Source: Cricetomys ansorgei (lineage: Eukaryota > Chordata > Mammalia > Rodentia > Nesomyidae). Taken from it: a stretch of 64,000 nt of DNA. Where the stretch lies: NCBI GenBank assembly GCA_026225945.1, contig JAMJFZ010004066.1:1279001-1343000 (forward strand). Direction: 5' to 3'. Shown here in pieces: positions 13,181 to 24,613 of this stretch. The position numbers and the translations under genes are program-made. The notes under the pieces are model-generated. The model saw only the letters and a list, made by a program, of their open reading frames with translations. It did not search any database and was not told the origin of the DNA. Position 1 is the stretch's first letter. Each line of letters opens with the position of its first letter.

Positions 13181-13427
13181 AGTTTACTTGTTTACTCCCT
13201 CTCCTGATCATGACCTTCATTAAGTGGCTCTGATTGCAAGAATACCATCTCGTTTACATCCGACGAATGAACTGAAAGAAAGCTGCTACCCAGCAGGCTC
13301 CCATCACAAATGGCAAGTTATTTCTCTTACTAACGACTTACACCTGAATCCAGAGGCTCATTTACAAAGGGCTTTCTCAGAAATCATTTTATTTAATCTT
13401 CAACGCTGACACAACCAGCAAGGTAAG

Positions 13428-13637
13428 AATTATTTTTTAAAAATGTAGGTGTGTGTGCGCCTCAGCAAATGTCTGCCACGTGTGCACATGGACCTGTGGA
13501 GACCAGAAGTGGGCACCAGGTCCCCTGAGCTGCAGTTACAGGCCGCTCTGAGCCTCCTGACACGGCTGCTGAGATCCATTATGATCTTCAGGGAGAACAC
13601 TGGAAGCTCTTAACTGCTGAGCCATTTCTCCAGCCCC
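13428..13637 (-). mobile_element. B2/B3 SINE
   Basis: Antisense: T/A-rich tail complement, ggagaccagaagtgggcacc, then the head complement ctcttaactgctgagccatt and ctccagcccc. Confidence 0.9.
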
Positions 13638-13711
13638 AAGAACTACTTTTATATGTTTAATAAATTAGGGCACAAGCTAAAGAGTGAAAATACAGACTTA
13701 AAAATTACACA

Positions 13712-13780
13712 CCAAGGGTGGAGAATATACAGCTTAGTGGAAGAGCCCTTGCCTAGCACCTGGAGGCCCTACATGAAGGG
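13712..13780 (+). mobile_element. ID/B4-like SINE fragment
   Basis: The segment cagcttagtggaagagccc followed by ttgcctagcacctgg matches the tRNA-Ala-like ID head ('agctcagtggtagagcgcttgcctagca'). It is diverged, unlike young rat ID elements. Confidence 0.6.
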
Positions 13781-13869
13781 AACGTGGAAGCACACTCACC
13801 CACAAAGTCAACTCCAGCTCTGAGCCCCAGTCTCTCCCTCGACATACTCTGGGACCATCTCACCCAGAA

Positions 13870-13871
<2 letters not shown>

Positions 13872-13907
<36 letters not shown>
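13872..13907. repeat. (AC)n microsatellite
   Basis: A pure AC run of about 17 units. Confidence 0.95.
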
Positions 13908-14134
13908 CTACGAAAGAACTCAGAACCCACTTGATGCTCAACATGAACTGCCTTCTATTACTCTGCCTTTGCAGTGTGCACTAAATAAATAAAGGCAATT
14001 AAACTTGACTTCGCAATACTCCACAGGTGCCAGAACCCTACGTTGAATTACCAGTCTTAAGTCCCTGACTAACCTTCCCTCTCCCAACCTCTAGGGGGAG
14101 CTGCAGAGCCTTCTGCTGTTGACCAGAGTGGGGC

Positions 14135-14315
14135 TGTGTTTTGTTTTGTTTTTTTAAATAATTAATTTTACTTAATGTGCATTGGAGTGAGGTTGTCAGA
14201 TCCCCTGGAACTGAAGTTACAGACAGTTGTGAGCTGCCATGTGGGCTGGGAATTGAACCCAGGTCCTCTGGAAGAGCAGCCAGTGCTCTTAACCGCTGAG
14301 CCATCCCTCCAGCCC
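14135..14315 (-). mobile_element. B2 SINE
   Basis: Antisense B2: the tail complement is a T-rich start. It has gggaattgaacccaggtcct, aagagcagccagtgctctta and ctgagccatccctccagccc. The 3' body is shortened. Confidence 0.92.
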
Positions 14316-14662
14316 TTTTTATCCAGGGATAGCCGGAACTCTGCTCTGCCACAGCTGTGTGGGTAAAAGGACAAATGTAACAACAGCCCTAACAGCTGCT
14401 TTCACCTCCCTAGGACCCTGATCTCCTCCTGTTTCACACTCCTGCTTCCAAACAGGTGACACACGCCCTGACCTAAAACACCACTCAGCAACCTTGCTGA
14501 CACTGAGAGGTAAGTCTCAGCCTGATCACAGGATTACCATTTAGTGTCACTAGATATGCACACTCTTAAGTTTTTGACAAGGGAAAATAAACAGAGTTAT
14601 TACATAAGTGGCCAAAAATACTTGGGTAACTTGCACTAGTATTAAATGAAAACAGGGAAAAG
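14316..14662. other. Unique-looking non-coding DNA
   Basis: Nothing recognised. Confidence 0.5.
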
Positions 14663-14670
14663 CCTTAGGG

Positions 14671-14885
14671 CAATGGTTCTCAACCTGTGGGTCTCAACCC
14701 CTTTGGGGGTTAAATGACCCTTTCACAGAGGTCACCTAAGACCATCTGCATATTTACATTATGATTCATAACAGTAGTAAAATCAGTTATGGAGTAGCAA
14801 TGAAAATAATTTTATGGTTGGGGGGTCACCACAGCATGAGGAACTGTATTAAGGGTCGCAGCATCAGGAAGATTGAGAACCATTG
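14671..14885. mobile_element. URR1-like hAT element, copy B
   Basis: The ends caatggttctcaacctg and gattgagaaccattg form inverted repeats. The interior has the standard gaaaataattttatggttg and ggggtcaccacagcatgag. The flanking octamers ccttaggg and cactaggg look like a decayed 8-bp target duplication. Orientation is inverted relative to copy A. Confidence 0.88.
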
Positions 14886-15165
14886 CACTAGGGGAACATT
14901 ACAGGGAAGATTTTTTTTCATTATTGCCATGACAATTTTTACTGTTCTAGAATCAAACTATACACCTGATATAAAGATTTCATGTATAAATTACCTGAGG
15001 ATAAAGTATAATCACTGCTATTGTAACAAATAGGTCTATAAACTTCCGCCCACAGAGGACTCTGTGTGCTCAAAGAAGACTGACGAACACAGCTGGCTGC
15101 TTTACAACACAGTTCCACCCACCCTCCCAAGCCTCTGATCTGATCCCATAGAAAGTAGTCAAGAA

Positions 15166-15222
15166 GCAAAATGGCTACTTTTGTCAGGTATCCTGGCCAC
15201 AGCAAGAGGAAAGTAACTAACA
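15166..15222 (+). mobile_element. 5' LTR remnant of a MaLR element
   Basis: The segment acttttgtcaggtatcctgg followed by ccacagcaagaggaaagtaa and ctaaca equals the 3' end of the downstream LTR at 16583-16944. Only the last ~55 bp of the LTR is recognisable. The DNA upstream does not match the rest of the LTR. Confidence 0.65.
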
Positions 15223-16582
15223 TGGAAAACTGGGGTCTAGACACAGTATCTGTGCTGTGGCTTACGAGCCTTTGGACCTGGTTTGCTGGAGGAATGTGGA
15301 AGAGTCTGGAACTTCAGGCCCTCGGATGTTATATAGAGGGAACTTACCGGACCATTCTGGTGGCAGCTCGGAAGACAGGAATGTGTTAGGAAAAAGGTGA
15401 GGGTCTGGCTCACGAGGTTTCAGAAGGGAACAAGGAACTCAGGTAGAGGACCTTCATGTTACATTCTGGCAAACAATGGCTACACTGATGTTGAATCCAA
15501 GGGCGATGAATGGACTCATGTGTTTGACACAGGATGGCATTTGGGCTGCGTCATGGTTACTGGTCACTGTCATCATCCAGGTCTACAGTGAGCCAGAGTG
15601 AAAAGTAAAGCATAAAAATAAAAAAGGTGTGCAGTTTGTCCAGGAAAAGAGTGTGGACGGGTTTACAGATAAAGCAGATCTGAAGGTAGCTGGTATTGCT
15701 AAAGGGAGCAGTGTCATTAAAACCTTACCCACTGAAGGCTCCATGTCTGAACATGCAAATTTACCTGAAAGGTCAGGGCCACCCAAGGTGTTCCTTGTTT
15801 GAAAACAATCACAGGGGAAGTGTTCTTCCAGGGTCAGCACACAGAAGCTGATATAACTGTGGTCCGAGGGAATTGAGGTTCATCCCAAATTAGCAGCAGA
15901 ACTTGGCAACATCGACCATATGGTACTGGTACTACTTTTACAGGCATGAAATAAACAAGAATAAGGGAGCCACAGAGTCTGGTGCCAAGGTTCCACTGAG
16001 ACACTGAGACTAGGCAATGTGTGGCAGGTCAGAGTTGCTGTAAGAAGGCTCCAGAAGCCACTTCATGAAGCTATGATGGTGAAGTCTGAGTCTCAGAAAA
16101 GCTCTCAGGGTGTTAGAGATGCTAGTAGATATTAGACATCTACTGAGGAAAGCTGAAGACTTCACATGGAGCTGGCCCAAGAAAGAGGCTATGTGTGCAG
16201 CAGGCAGCTGCCCAAGCTCTCTGGAGCCCAGGTGATTCCATCATGAGCTCCAGATGCTGGACATGGAGCTGTAGCATTTGATGATCTGCTTTGGTCTGAT
16301 TGTCTCATTCTTCTCTTTGGAAATGGAAATTGTTGATTTGTGCCACCGCATGTTGGAAGCATTGAGCTGGTTTTTTGATGTTGTGAAGACTCACAGATAA
16401 GAGACTACTTTAGGCTCTGAAGACCCTCTACACTTTTCTTTTTAACAGTGTTTGGGCTGCATGCATTCTGCTTTATGAATTAGGAGATGGCTGCAAGTCT
16501 CTGGGGACTGAAGGGTGTGGGGGAATAAGGCTGCGGTTTAATAATGACCTGTGGTAATGTCAAAGTGACAAGGAGGTAGGCT
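15223..16582 (+). mobile_element. MaLR internal region, non-coding
   Basis: About 1.36 kb lies between the 5' LTR remnant and the 3' LTR. Phrases such as cctttggacctggtttgctg, gaatgtggaagagtctgg and atggactcatgtgtttgaca match MaLR-type internal sequence as I remember it. MaLR internal regions normally have no functional gag-pol, and none is visible here. The end, ggtaatgtcaaagtgacaag, leads directly into the 3' LTR. Confidence 0.65.
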
Positions 16583-16944
16583 TGTAATGGTTAGTATTGT
16601 CAGCCTGACAGGATCTAGAATCACCTAAGAGGTCTTTGGGCACGTCTGTGAGAAAATTCCTAGATTGGGTTAACTGAGGTTTGAAGACCCACCCTAAATG
16701 TGGGTGGCCCCATCCCATGGGCTGGAGTCCCAGACTGAATAAAAAAGAGAAAGCGAGCTGAGCACCAGTATGCATCTCGTTCTACTTCCTGAGTGTGGGT
16801 GGAAAATGACCGGCTCGTGCTACTATGCCTCCCTGCCATGATGGATTGCGTTCCTTAGATCTATAAGCCAACATAAACCTGTATTTCCTTATGCTGCTTT
16901 GGCCAGGTACTTCCGTCACAGCAACGAGAGAAATAACAAGCACA
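16583..16944 (+). mobile_element. MaLR 3' LTR
   Basis: Runs from tgtaatggttagtattgtca to ataacaagcaca. The interior has tagattgggttaactgaggt, aagacccaccctaaatgtgg and ccatgggctggagtcc, all typical of a rodent MaLR LTR. It is in phase with the internal region to its left. Confidence 0.82.
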
Positions 16945-18796
16945 GTGATTCACCAATACAGAGACAGTATCTCTCACATTAAATCCCATCTCTGATTAGC
17001 TAACTAGCAGTGTTCATTTCATCATAGCATCTGATATGATTTGTCGGAGACATTTTCTGTGACTCCCAAGCCCGCACGGTGAAGGGGAAGAGATGGGGAA
17101 GGGAGTATCTGCAGAGATCTGAGGTCTGTCTGTGGATCACCCAAAGCTCTAGATGTCGGTGAAGATAGTGCCATCAGATCCTCAGTCGCCCCATCTGTAA
17201 AAACATGGTTGACAACACCTCCTTTTAGAGTGTGAAGATAGGAGAGGTTGGGCTATCACAGGCAAAGAGCACAGGGGAGAAACTGATACATTTCATGAGT
17301 GGCAGCTGTTGCCCTTCTGCTGTGGGCAACAGTGTGTCATCTGTGAGCAGACAGAGAAGAGGGCAAAAAAGGGCAACCACCACACTTGGCTGCGTTCCCT
17401 GGATGCTCTTGATGAAGAAGGAGTGCCTAGCATCACCCCACCCTGAGTGCTGGTGTCACGCCCCTTCTCCATCCCCGAAGATGATGTCAGGTGCTTGAGG
17501 CAACTGACAAAGTTCTAGATATCCCTGGCCAGCTCTACTTTAATTTCTGCACATGTACAAACAGAAGTGAGAGTCAGACCGGGAAGATCCGCTTCTAGAA
17601 AATGGGCTTCCAGCCATTGGCCTTTCCTTTCCTTAGGAATGAAGTCATCTCATTCTAAAGATGTCCCTGGAAATAGAAAGCTGCCCACTCTGCCATTAAA
17701 AGCAAACATCTCAAAAACTCTCAGTGTAGTAATCCAGGCAAGCCATTCAAGCCAGTGACGTTTGGTATACACGCCTCTCCAGCAGATTAACGAATGAGTG
17801 CTTCCAGACACGCTTACTGAATCCCACCACAAAGCTTCTAGGGATCAAGGCTGATGGGTGAATATCTTTCATGGATGACGTCTCTGGAGATAGTGTGTCT
17901 AACAGATCAAATCAAACCTTGTGGGGTGATGGTAACATCCGTTGTACAGACAGACATGGTACACCCAGGGCTTAAAATAAATCCAGAACACAAAGAAGCC
18001 CAAATGAAGGAAATGCCAGGTGTCAAACAAGGCTTCCCTAGGAAAGCAGACATCGACAGCCCTGCTCAGCCTGGCAGAGCGCCACAGATGGGCATGAAAA
18101 GAGACCAGACAACTATTTAGCTTTATAAACCACATGTGAGCTGACCTGAGTCAGGACCTCCAGGGCCAACACCAAACAAGTCTGCCAGCGCTTCCCTGTG
18201 AGCCACTACCAAGCACACCAGGATAGAGCACGACGAGGAGCTGTCAAGAAGAATTGGGAGATTTTTCCCTTTGCATACCATGAATGTTCTTGAACGCACG
18301 ATTGCCTGATATTGGGAATGAAGCTGGAGAATGGAGCACAGGCCTTCTAAAGAAAAGTAAGGCAGAGAAACAACCCTAAGAGCTGTAAAACAGAGAGAGT
18401 GGGCTCCATTACTCAGAAGTTTAACAGCTGGTCTCTGGCTCACAGAGAGCTCCCAGGTCCTGCTTGGACTCCGATCTGAAAGTCTATTAAAAACAAAGTC
18501 CTGATCCCAAAATACAAGACTGCAGAAGTGAAAGGAATCTAACTAGTGCGGCTACAAGTGGAGCCCCTGCCCCTCAAGTGTGACAAGGGAAAGACAGGCC
18601 CTTTTCCAGGAGCAGAGACACAGCGCCTTGGCTGTTTTTCTATACACAGTGAGACACACTGCAAAGACTACAATCCAGAATAAACCATAGAGGCATATCT
18701 AGATTTGTCCCTGATGTTGCAACCAGTAGAGGTAACCCTGGAAGAGTCCCAAAGGATCTGGTAAGAAGAGTAGATGAACAGGAATAGGTAAAGAGT
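16945..18796. other. Unique-looking non-coding DNA
   Basis: No family recognised across about 1.85 kb. Open frames of 60-106 codons occur on both strands and appear random. Confidence 0.45.
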
Positions 18797-18978
18797 GAGG
18801 GCCAGTGAGCTGGCTGTGCCGGCAAAGACGCTTGCTGCCAATCCTGACAGCCTAAGTTCAAATCCTTGAGACCCTGGAGGCTGAAGGAGAGAGCCAACTC
18901 GTCCAAGTTGTTCTCAGATTTCCACACGCACCCTGTGGCACACATGCGCCCCCACACACACACAAACACACGAGTTTA
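18797..18978 (+). mobile_element. B3/B2-related SINE
   Basis: The copy reads gggccagtgagctggctgtg, gacgcttgctgccaatcctg and ctaagttcaaatccttgaga (box B region), then a 'ggaggctgaaggagagagcc' segment. It ends in a CA-rich tail. Confidence 0.75.
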
Positions 18979-19198
18979 CAAAATGTAATCCCATTTTTTT
19001 CAAAAGATACAACTAAAACAGAAACAGCAAACCCGGAAATTATGATCCCAGAAGTAAACACGAGTTGAAAACCAAACTGGATATAGAGAAAGAAAAATGG
19101 AAAAACAAAACAACCGGAAGGCAAGAACACAAATGGGAAAGAAGAAACAGCTGGGTTACATCACATCTGAGACCGCTGCAATTGCGGTAAAGGGCATG

Positions 19199-19768
19199 GA
19201 CCCACGGACTCAGAGCCTCCATCAGCCCACGCAGGGAGAGTGCAGACATGGACCCACGGACCCAGAGGCTCCATCAGCCCACGCAGGGGGAGTGCAGACA
19301 TGGGCCCACGGACCCAGAGGCTCCATCAGCCCACGCAGGGGGAGTGCAGACATGGGCCCACGGACCCAGAGGCTCCATCAGCCCACGCAGGGGGAGTGCA
19401 GACATGGGCCCACGGACCCAGAGGCTCCATCAGCCCACGTAGGGGGAGTGCAGACATGGGCCCACGGACCCAGAGGCTCCATCAGCCCACGCAGGGGGGG
19501 AGTGCAGACATGGGCCCACGGACCCAGAGGCTCCATCAGCCCACGCAGGGGGAGTGCAGACATGGACCCACGGACCCAGAGGCTCCATCAGCCCACGCAG
19601 GGGGAGTGCAGACATGGACCCACGGACCCAGAGGCTCCATCAGCCCACGCAGGGGGAGTGCAGACATGGGCCCACGGACCCAGAGGCTCCATCAGCCCAC
19701 GCAGGGGGAGTGCAGACATGGGCCCACGGACCCAGAGGCTCCATCAGCCCACGCAGGGGGAGTGCAGA
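19199..19768. repeat. Minisatellite, 52-bp unit, 11 copies
   Basis: Eleven tandem copies of a GC-rich 52-bp unit start with g[a/g]cccacggacccagaggct and end with gggggagtgcagacatg. Unit 1 (19199-19250) is most diverged. Unit 5 (19407-19458) has a cgc>cgt change that creates a TAG in one frame. Unit 6 (19459-19512) is 54 bp owing to two extra G. The last copy is partial. The unit length is not a multiple of three and the unit lacks stops in all forward frames. The 255-codon frame spanning 19097-19864 is therefore a repeat artefact. Units 1, 2, 8 and 9 start with 'ga', the others with 'gg'. Confidence 0.97.
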
Positions 19769-20757
19769 GCAAACTACAGCTGCTGCATTTGTTTTTTCTG
19801 TTCTGGGCCTAAGATAAGCAATCACAGCAGAGAGCATGATGGGATACAGCTGCTCACCTCGTAGCAGCTGGGTGAAGAGGCAGAGAGAGGTGAAGGACAA
19901 ACACCCTTCAGAATCAAGCTCCTACTTGCCTACTTACCGCGCCACCGGGCCCCCTCCCCCAACAATTCCATAAAGTTATGAATTTTCAGGGGATTGGTCC
20001 AGTGAGGACATCAGAGTCCTCATGAACCGATCCTCTCTGAATGATTAGAACCACGAGGTAGATAAGACTTCACACCTGAGCCCTTTGTGGGGGAGGGTAC
20101 TTCATCTCCGAACCACAACAGCCAAACTGCTAACGAAAGAGGAAAAAGCCAAAGCAACCAAAAGAACAAGAGGCCTGTTAGTTTCTTAAAGAGGGAAAAA
20201 AGCAAAGCATGCTGCAGAAAACTAACTTGCCACGTCCTGTGCACAGCTCCGGGGACCGGATCTAACTGGGGCAGCTGGCCAGTGAAGACATGGCAGACAC
20301 ACACATCGACAGAAAGCTGGGATCAGGAGGTCTGGACTCTCCGATGGAGAAACCGCATGTGTTTATTGCATGCAGTTGAACAGAAGGCGGAGTTATTGCA
20401 TGATCAACAGAGAGGTGGAATTACCATACACAGCTGGACAGGAGGGTTTACCTAATCTCGGTAGGAGCTGTCTCTGTAGGGGAACCGTCTTCAGGCCATA
20501 AACATGAGGGAGGAGTGGGCTGGGGGAGAAGCCTACAGTAGACGTCTTCTGCACAGACCGCCAACATTTGCATGTGGACAAGAAGAAGTCTGTCATCCCT
20601 CTGAGCCCGAGGCTATGGGGTCCCTGACATGGCTATGCCCATGTGGACAGCACGCATCCACTCAAGGGCTTCCTCTGCTCCCTGCACTAATTCCCACCCA
20701 AAATTATGAAAGTCAGAGCAGAATGGACCGTGGGGAGCTGAGCAAGCCCTGACTGAA
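19769..20757. other. Unassigned DNA upstream of an LTR
   Basis: No family recognised with confidence. A 122-codon plus frame (20087-20455) has no recognisable domain. The region could contain ERV internal sequence belonging to the LTR to its right, but I see no retroviral motif. Confidence 0.35.
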
Positions 20758-21130
20758 TGTAAGGAGTGGATGAAATTGAATGACATGTATCACTGACAAG
20801 GACCGACGCCTCAGTCCCATGGGAACCAGCAAAGCCTTTCTCTAGTACAGATGTTGGCAGTGTATGTAAAACTAGCGACTATGGCTTCTTCCTCCCAGTG
20901 ACTGCAACCTGAGACTCGCCTCCGGAGACCACCTATGGAGGCTAGCTAACCTCTCCCTCTGTGCGCTATATAATAAAGGCGCTCAGGCCCCACGTTGTTG
21001 CAAAGTGTAGCTGGTGCTGCTCCATCAGAGCCCAGCTTTTCTGTACATGTGTCTGTGTATCCATCCTTTCTCACATCCCCGCTGCCCCATCAGGTTTCCA
21101 GGACCAAGCCATGCAGGATGTGACAATGGA
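20758..21130 (+). mobile_element. ERV LTR-like sequence
   Basis: An LTR-like arrangement: actgcaacctgagactcgcc, then ggctagctaacctctccctc. A TATA/poly(A) signal composite ctatataataaagg follows at 20966-20979. A pyrimidine-rich U5-like stretch ends near tccaggaccaagcca. This resembles rodent ERVK LTRs, but both boundaries are uncertain and no coding region is attached. Confidence 0.5.
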
Positions 21131-21230
21131 CAAATGTTTAGACTGCTGAGAGGTAAGAAAACGACTGTCACACAGGATCCTTCACTCAGCAAAAATTACA
21201 TAAAGAACTAACAAAACTAAGTAAAAACAT

Positions 21231-21391
21231 GGGGGCTGGAGAGAGGGGTCAGCAGTTAAGGGCACTGGCTGCTCTTGCAGAGGACCCAGGTTCAGTTCCC
21301 AACATCCACACGGTGGTCCACAACCGTCTCAACTCCAGTTTCACAGGATCCATCGCCCTCTTCCTGCCTCTGTCGGTACTGCATGCACATG

Positions 21392-21434
<43 letters not shown>

Positions 21435-21486
21435 GGCAAAACACCCATACACTGACCATAAAAATAAACAAATCTCTTAAAAAATA
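21231..21486 (+). mobile_element. B2 SINE with expanded (CA)n
   Basis: The head ggggctggagagaggggtca is followed by cactggctgctcttgcagag and box B ggttcagttcccaac. A CA run (about 21393-21431) has expanded within the 3' part, before the gcaggcaaaacacccataca tail. Confidence 0.93.
21394..21431. repeat. (CA)n microsatellite inside B2
   Basis: A pure CA run of about 19 units, grown from the CA-rich 3' part of the B2. Confidence 0.95.
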
Positions 21487-21599
21487 GTCAACTTTGAAAC
21501 TAACAAAACATAAAAGAAGCATTTCACTAAAGAGGGTATACACAGATGACAAATAAACAGCTCTGAAGATGGTGACCATCCCTTGCCATTAGGATAAAG

Positions 21600-21880
21600 T
21601 AAATCAAAACCAAGATGAGAAAACGTTCCATACACAATGTAGCATTTACAATTGAACAGGGACAGCAGCAAGTGCAGCTGAGAATACAAAGCCAACAGAT
21701 CACTCACACTCTTCGTGTAAATGGGAACAGCAGTCACTCTAGGAAACAATTAGGTGGGGTTACACAAAACCAAATACCCACTTACTGTTCAGCATTCCAA
21801 TGGGTATTCATCCCAGAGAAATCAAAGTTTATAATCACACAAAAACCTATGTGGACATTCATTTTCAGCTTTACTGGTAA
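21600..21880 (+). mobile_element. L1 3' fragment
   Basis: The words tctaggaaacaattaggtgg, acccacttactgttcagc, ttcatcccagagaaatcaaa and cacacaaaaacctatgtgga follow the familiar mammalian L1 3' terminal order, in sense orientation. Confidence 0.6.
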
Positions 21881-21893
21881 AACCAAATCATGC

Positions 21894-21945
21894 ATGTGTG
21901 TGTGTGTGTGTGTGTGTGTGTATACACATACATATATACACACAC

Positions 21946-21986
<41 letters not shown>

Positions 21987-22028
21987 CACAACACACACAC
22001 ATATACACACACACACGCATATATATGA
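21894..22028. repeat. (TG)n-(CA)n-(TA)n compound array
   Basis: A TG run (21895-21920), an 18-bp spacer, a CA run (21939-21958), a TA run (about 21962-21986) and imperfect CA. The TG and CA runs are inverted relative to each other and can fold back. Confidence 0.95.
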
Positions 22029-22106
22029 TTAATATAATCACATGAATATACCTGAAGGATATTTTGCCTCATAATAAAGGGAAAGCTAAAAAGGAAACAT
22101 ATTTAG

Positions 22107-22141
22107 GGCTAGAGAGATGACTCAGCAGTTAAGATATTCTA
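22107..22141 (+). mobile_element. B2 head fragment
   Basis: Only gggctagagagatgactcag and cagttaagata remain. The rest of the SINE is absent. Confidence 0.65.
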
Positions 22142-23002
22142 CTAGTTATAAAGAATATCACAGTGGAAAACTTGTACAAAAAATAGATGGGACAGTGTAA
22201 ATATATACATACATATATGCATTTGTACATATTTATACATACATATATGTGTATATATGCAATTTTCTGTGAGAGTATAATTATTGTAAAATAAAAGTGT
22301 TGTTTTACTTTTTGTTTTTTAGAAAAAGGCAAAAATCAGCCATTTTCTGGTCAACCAAAACCGGGCAGAGCCAGAGTACAAAGATCCTCAAGTTCCCCAG
22401 GCTGAACAAGAACGCTGAACTGTTCAGGAGGGAAGAACAGTGGGAAGTCAGGAGCTCTGAGCACCCGAGTTCCCACTGAGACATCTGTCAGTTCACTGAG
22501 TTCTGCTGGACAGCTCCTCCACGCAAGTTCCATGATAGTGGGATCAAAGACAGGATCAGCCAGTCCTAGGCCTGACACACGCTCCGCACAACAGGATTCA
22601 GTGAAGGGGTGGCGGTGCTCGTACAGAAAAAGCAGTTGTTACTGAGGAGAAAGTCTTCACTGAACTGAATCTGAAGTGGCCTGTAGTCAATAGTGAGCGA
22701 CAATGCTCAAACACAGACCCATGGATGTATAAAGCGGACACATGAGGGGGGTGTAAAGGGCTCCGGTGCCCAAGAGAGAAGAGAGAGAAAGCCCAAGAAA
22801 TGGCAAAAGAGTTGACAGTCACTCTGCAAGCAACTGGGAGGGCTGGAGGAGCTGAATCCACTTAGAAGAGTGGAGGGGTGGAGGTAGTTTGGCAGTGTGA
22901 GTGACACACACCGAAACCAAGACCGGGAGGTAACTGAATAGTCCAGAAGAGACTCATCCGAGCTCGGGCCAAGCAACATGAAAAAGCACAGGAACTAAGG
23001 GG
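22142..23002. other. Non-coding DNA with (ATAC)n-like patch
   Basis: An AT-rich atacatac-type stretch at about 22198-22262, otherwise nothing recognised. Confidence 0.5.
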
Positions 23003-23322
23003 CGTGCCGCTTCACCTGCTGTCACTGTGACAAATGCCAGACAAAACAACTTACGGGCATGGCAGCGGAAGCAGTTCCCTCCTTACAGGTCGGGGTGTGA
23101 AGCTTCTTGCTAACATAGCCTCATACCATGAAGCACAGGACAGCATGGGGGAGCAGGGCTGGGCTGTAACCCTCCAAGGCCCGCCCTACAGACCCATCCC
23201 CACTAGCCAGGCCCCATCAATCAAAGGTCCCGTAACCTCCCCAGACATTGCTGCTTGCTGAGGATCAGGTGTTCTAACACACGTGACTATTGGGTGATGG
23301 TTCGGATCCAAACCATAAGAAA
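23003..23322 (-). mobile_element. Diverged MaLR LTR, antisense
   Basis: The reverse complement reads atggtttggatccgaaccat at its start, then ttgattgatggggcctggc. It ends with taagttgttttgtctggc and atttgtcacagtgacagcag, the MaLR layout. Older than the other MaLR copies. Confidence 0.6.
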
Positions 23323-24190
23323 CTGCACCTACAAACTAGTTAAGGGTTAAAGGGAAGACAGAGCAGAGACTCACTCTTACAGTTCCAGTTGGTGCTCAAA
23401 AGACTTCGCTGATGTCTGTCTCAGACGGGGTTACAGAGCGAGGAGACGTATTTTGATGGAAAACGAAAAATTGCACTTTGGGAGACAATGAGTTTCCAGT
23501 GCAGGGGAATGTCGTGCTATCTACAAGTGTAGCTGGGGGCAGAGGCTACAAATCAGCAGCCTAGGCTGCAATCAAAGGTCTAGACTAGACAGCCCAACAG
23601 CAGATGAGAGCGCCAAAGGCGGGAATACAAGATGAGAAGAAAGTAGCACCAGGGATAAACGCAAGGAGCGCCTTTCAATTTCACACTTAACTTCTGTTGT
23701 CAGTGTATGTCAGACTCTTAACTTAGTTAAATAGCTACTACTGACTTTTTTTTTCTGGTAATGAACTCAGATATAACTAAATATAACAAGCCAAAGAATT
23801 AAGGCAAATTATACCAGATCTACAAATATTGTGCAGTATTCATATACTTAGTAAAATTTGAGAAGATTCTTATTTTATACAATTCTCTGTTACTAAGATC
23901 TTTATTAGCATATAGTATACATAACAGTGAATTTCATGATGATATTCCCATGTACCCTGGACCACTCAGTCATCCTGTGTCTCGCATCTTTCCTTCTACA
24001 CAGACCAAAATCAGATCACTCTACTGCTTCAGTCCTAGCCTAAGCATCCCACCCCGTGTTCTGGTCTCTTCTTTTGTTCCCAGTGGGCTGATCACCACCA
24101 CACAAAAGCCAAAGCAACTCTTAGAAGAAAGAACTCTTCCAGTGACTGAAGAGAATCATCCATCCAACCTACTTCCTTTCCTCCCACCCT
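23323..24190. other. Unique-looking non-coding DNA
   Basis: No recognisable repeat or gene. Confidence 0.5.
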
Positions 24191-24194
24191 ATGG

Positions 24195-24548
24195 GGTGTG
24201 TGTCTGTGTGTGTGTGTATGTGTGTGTATATATATGTGTGTATGTGTGTGTATGTATATATATGTGTGTGTATATATGTGTGTATGTGTATGTATGTGTG
24301 TATGTATGTATATGTGTGTATGTGTGTGTATATATATGTATGTGTGTGTGTATATGTGTGTGTGTGTATATGTGTATGTATATGTGTGTGTGTATATATG
24401 TGTATGTGTGTGTATGTGTATGTATATGTGTGTATGTATGTATATGTGTGTGTATGTGTGTGTATCTGTGTGTATGTATATGTATGTGTGTGTATATGTG
24501 TGTATGTGTGTGTATGTGTGTGTGTGTATATGTGTGTGTATGTGTGTA

Positions 24549-24582
<34 letters not shown>
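24195..24582. repeat. Long TG/TA-rich simple repeat
   Basis: About 390 bp of alternating (TG)n, TATG and short TA blocks, ending in a pure (TG)n run. Frames of up to 234 codons on both strands here are Cys-Val or Thr-His artefacts. Confidence 0.97.
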
Positions 24583-24583
<1 letters not shown>

Positions 24584-24592
24584 ACTCCTTGG

Positions 24593-24613
24593 TCTGCCTG
24601 CCTGCCTGCCTGT
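24593..24613. repeat. (TGCC)n
   Basis: About five units of tgcc directly after the TG array. Confidence 0.85.

Noticed and set aside
19097..19864. 255-codon plus-strand frame across the minisatellite
   Set aside because: The 52-bp unit is stop-free in all forward frames, so long frames arise automatically. There is no conserved domain and no coding context outside the array.
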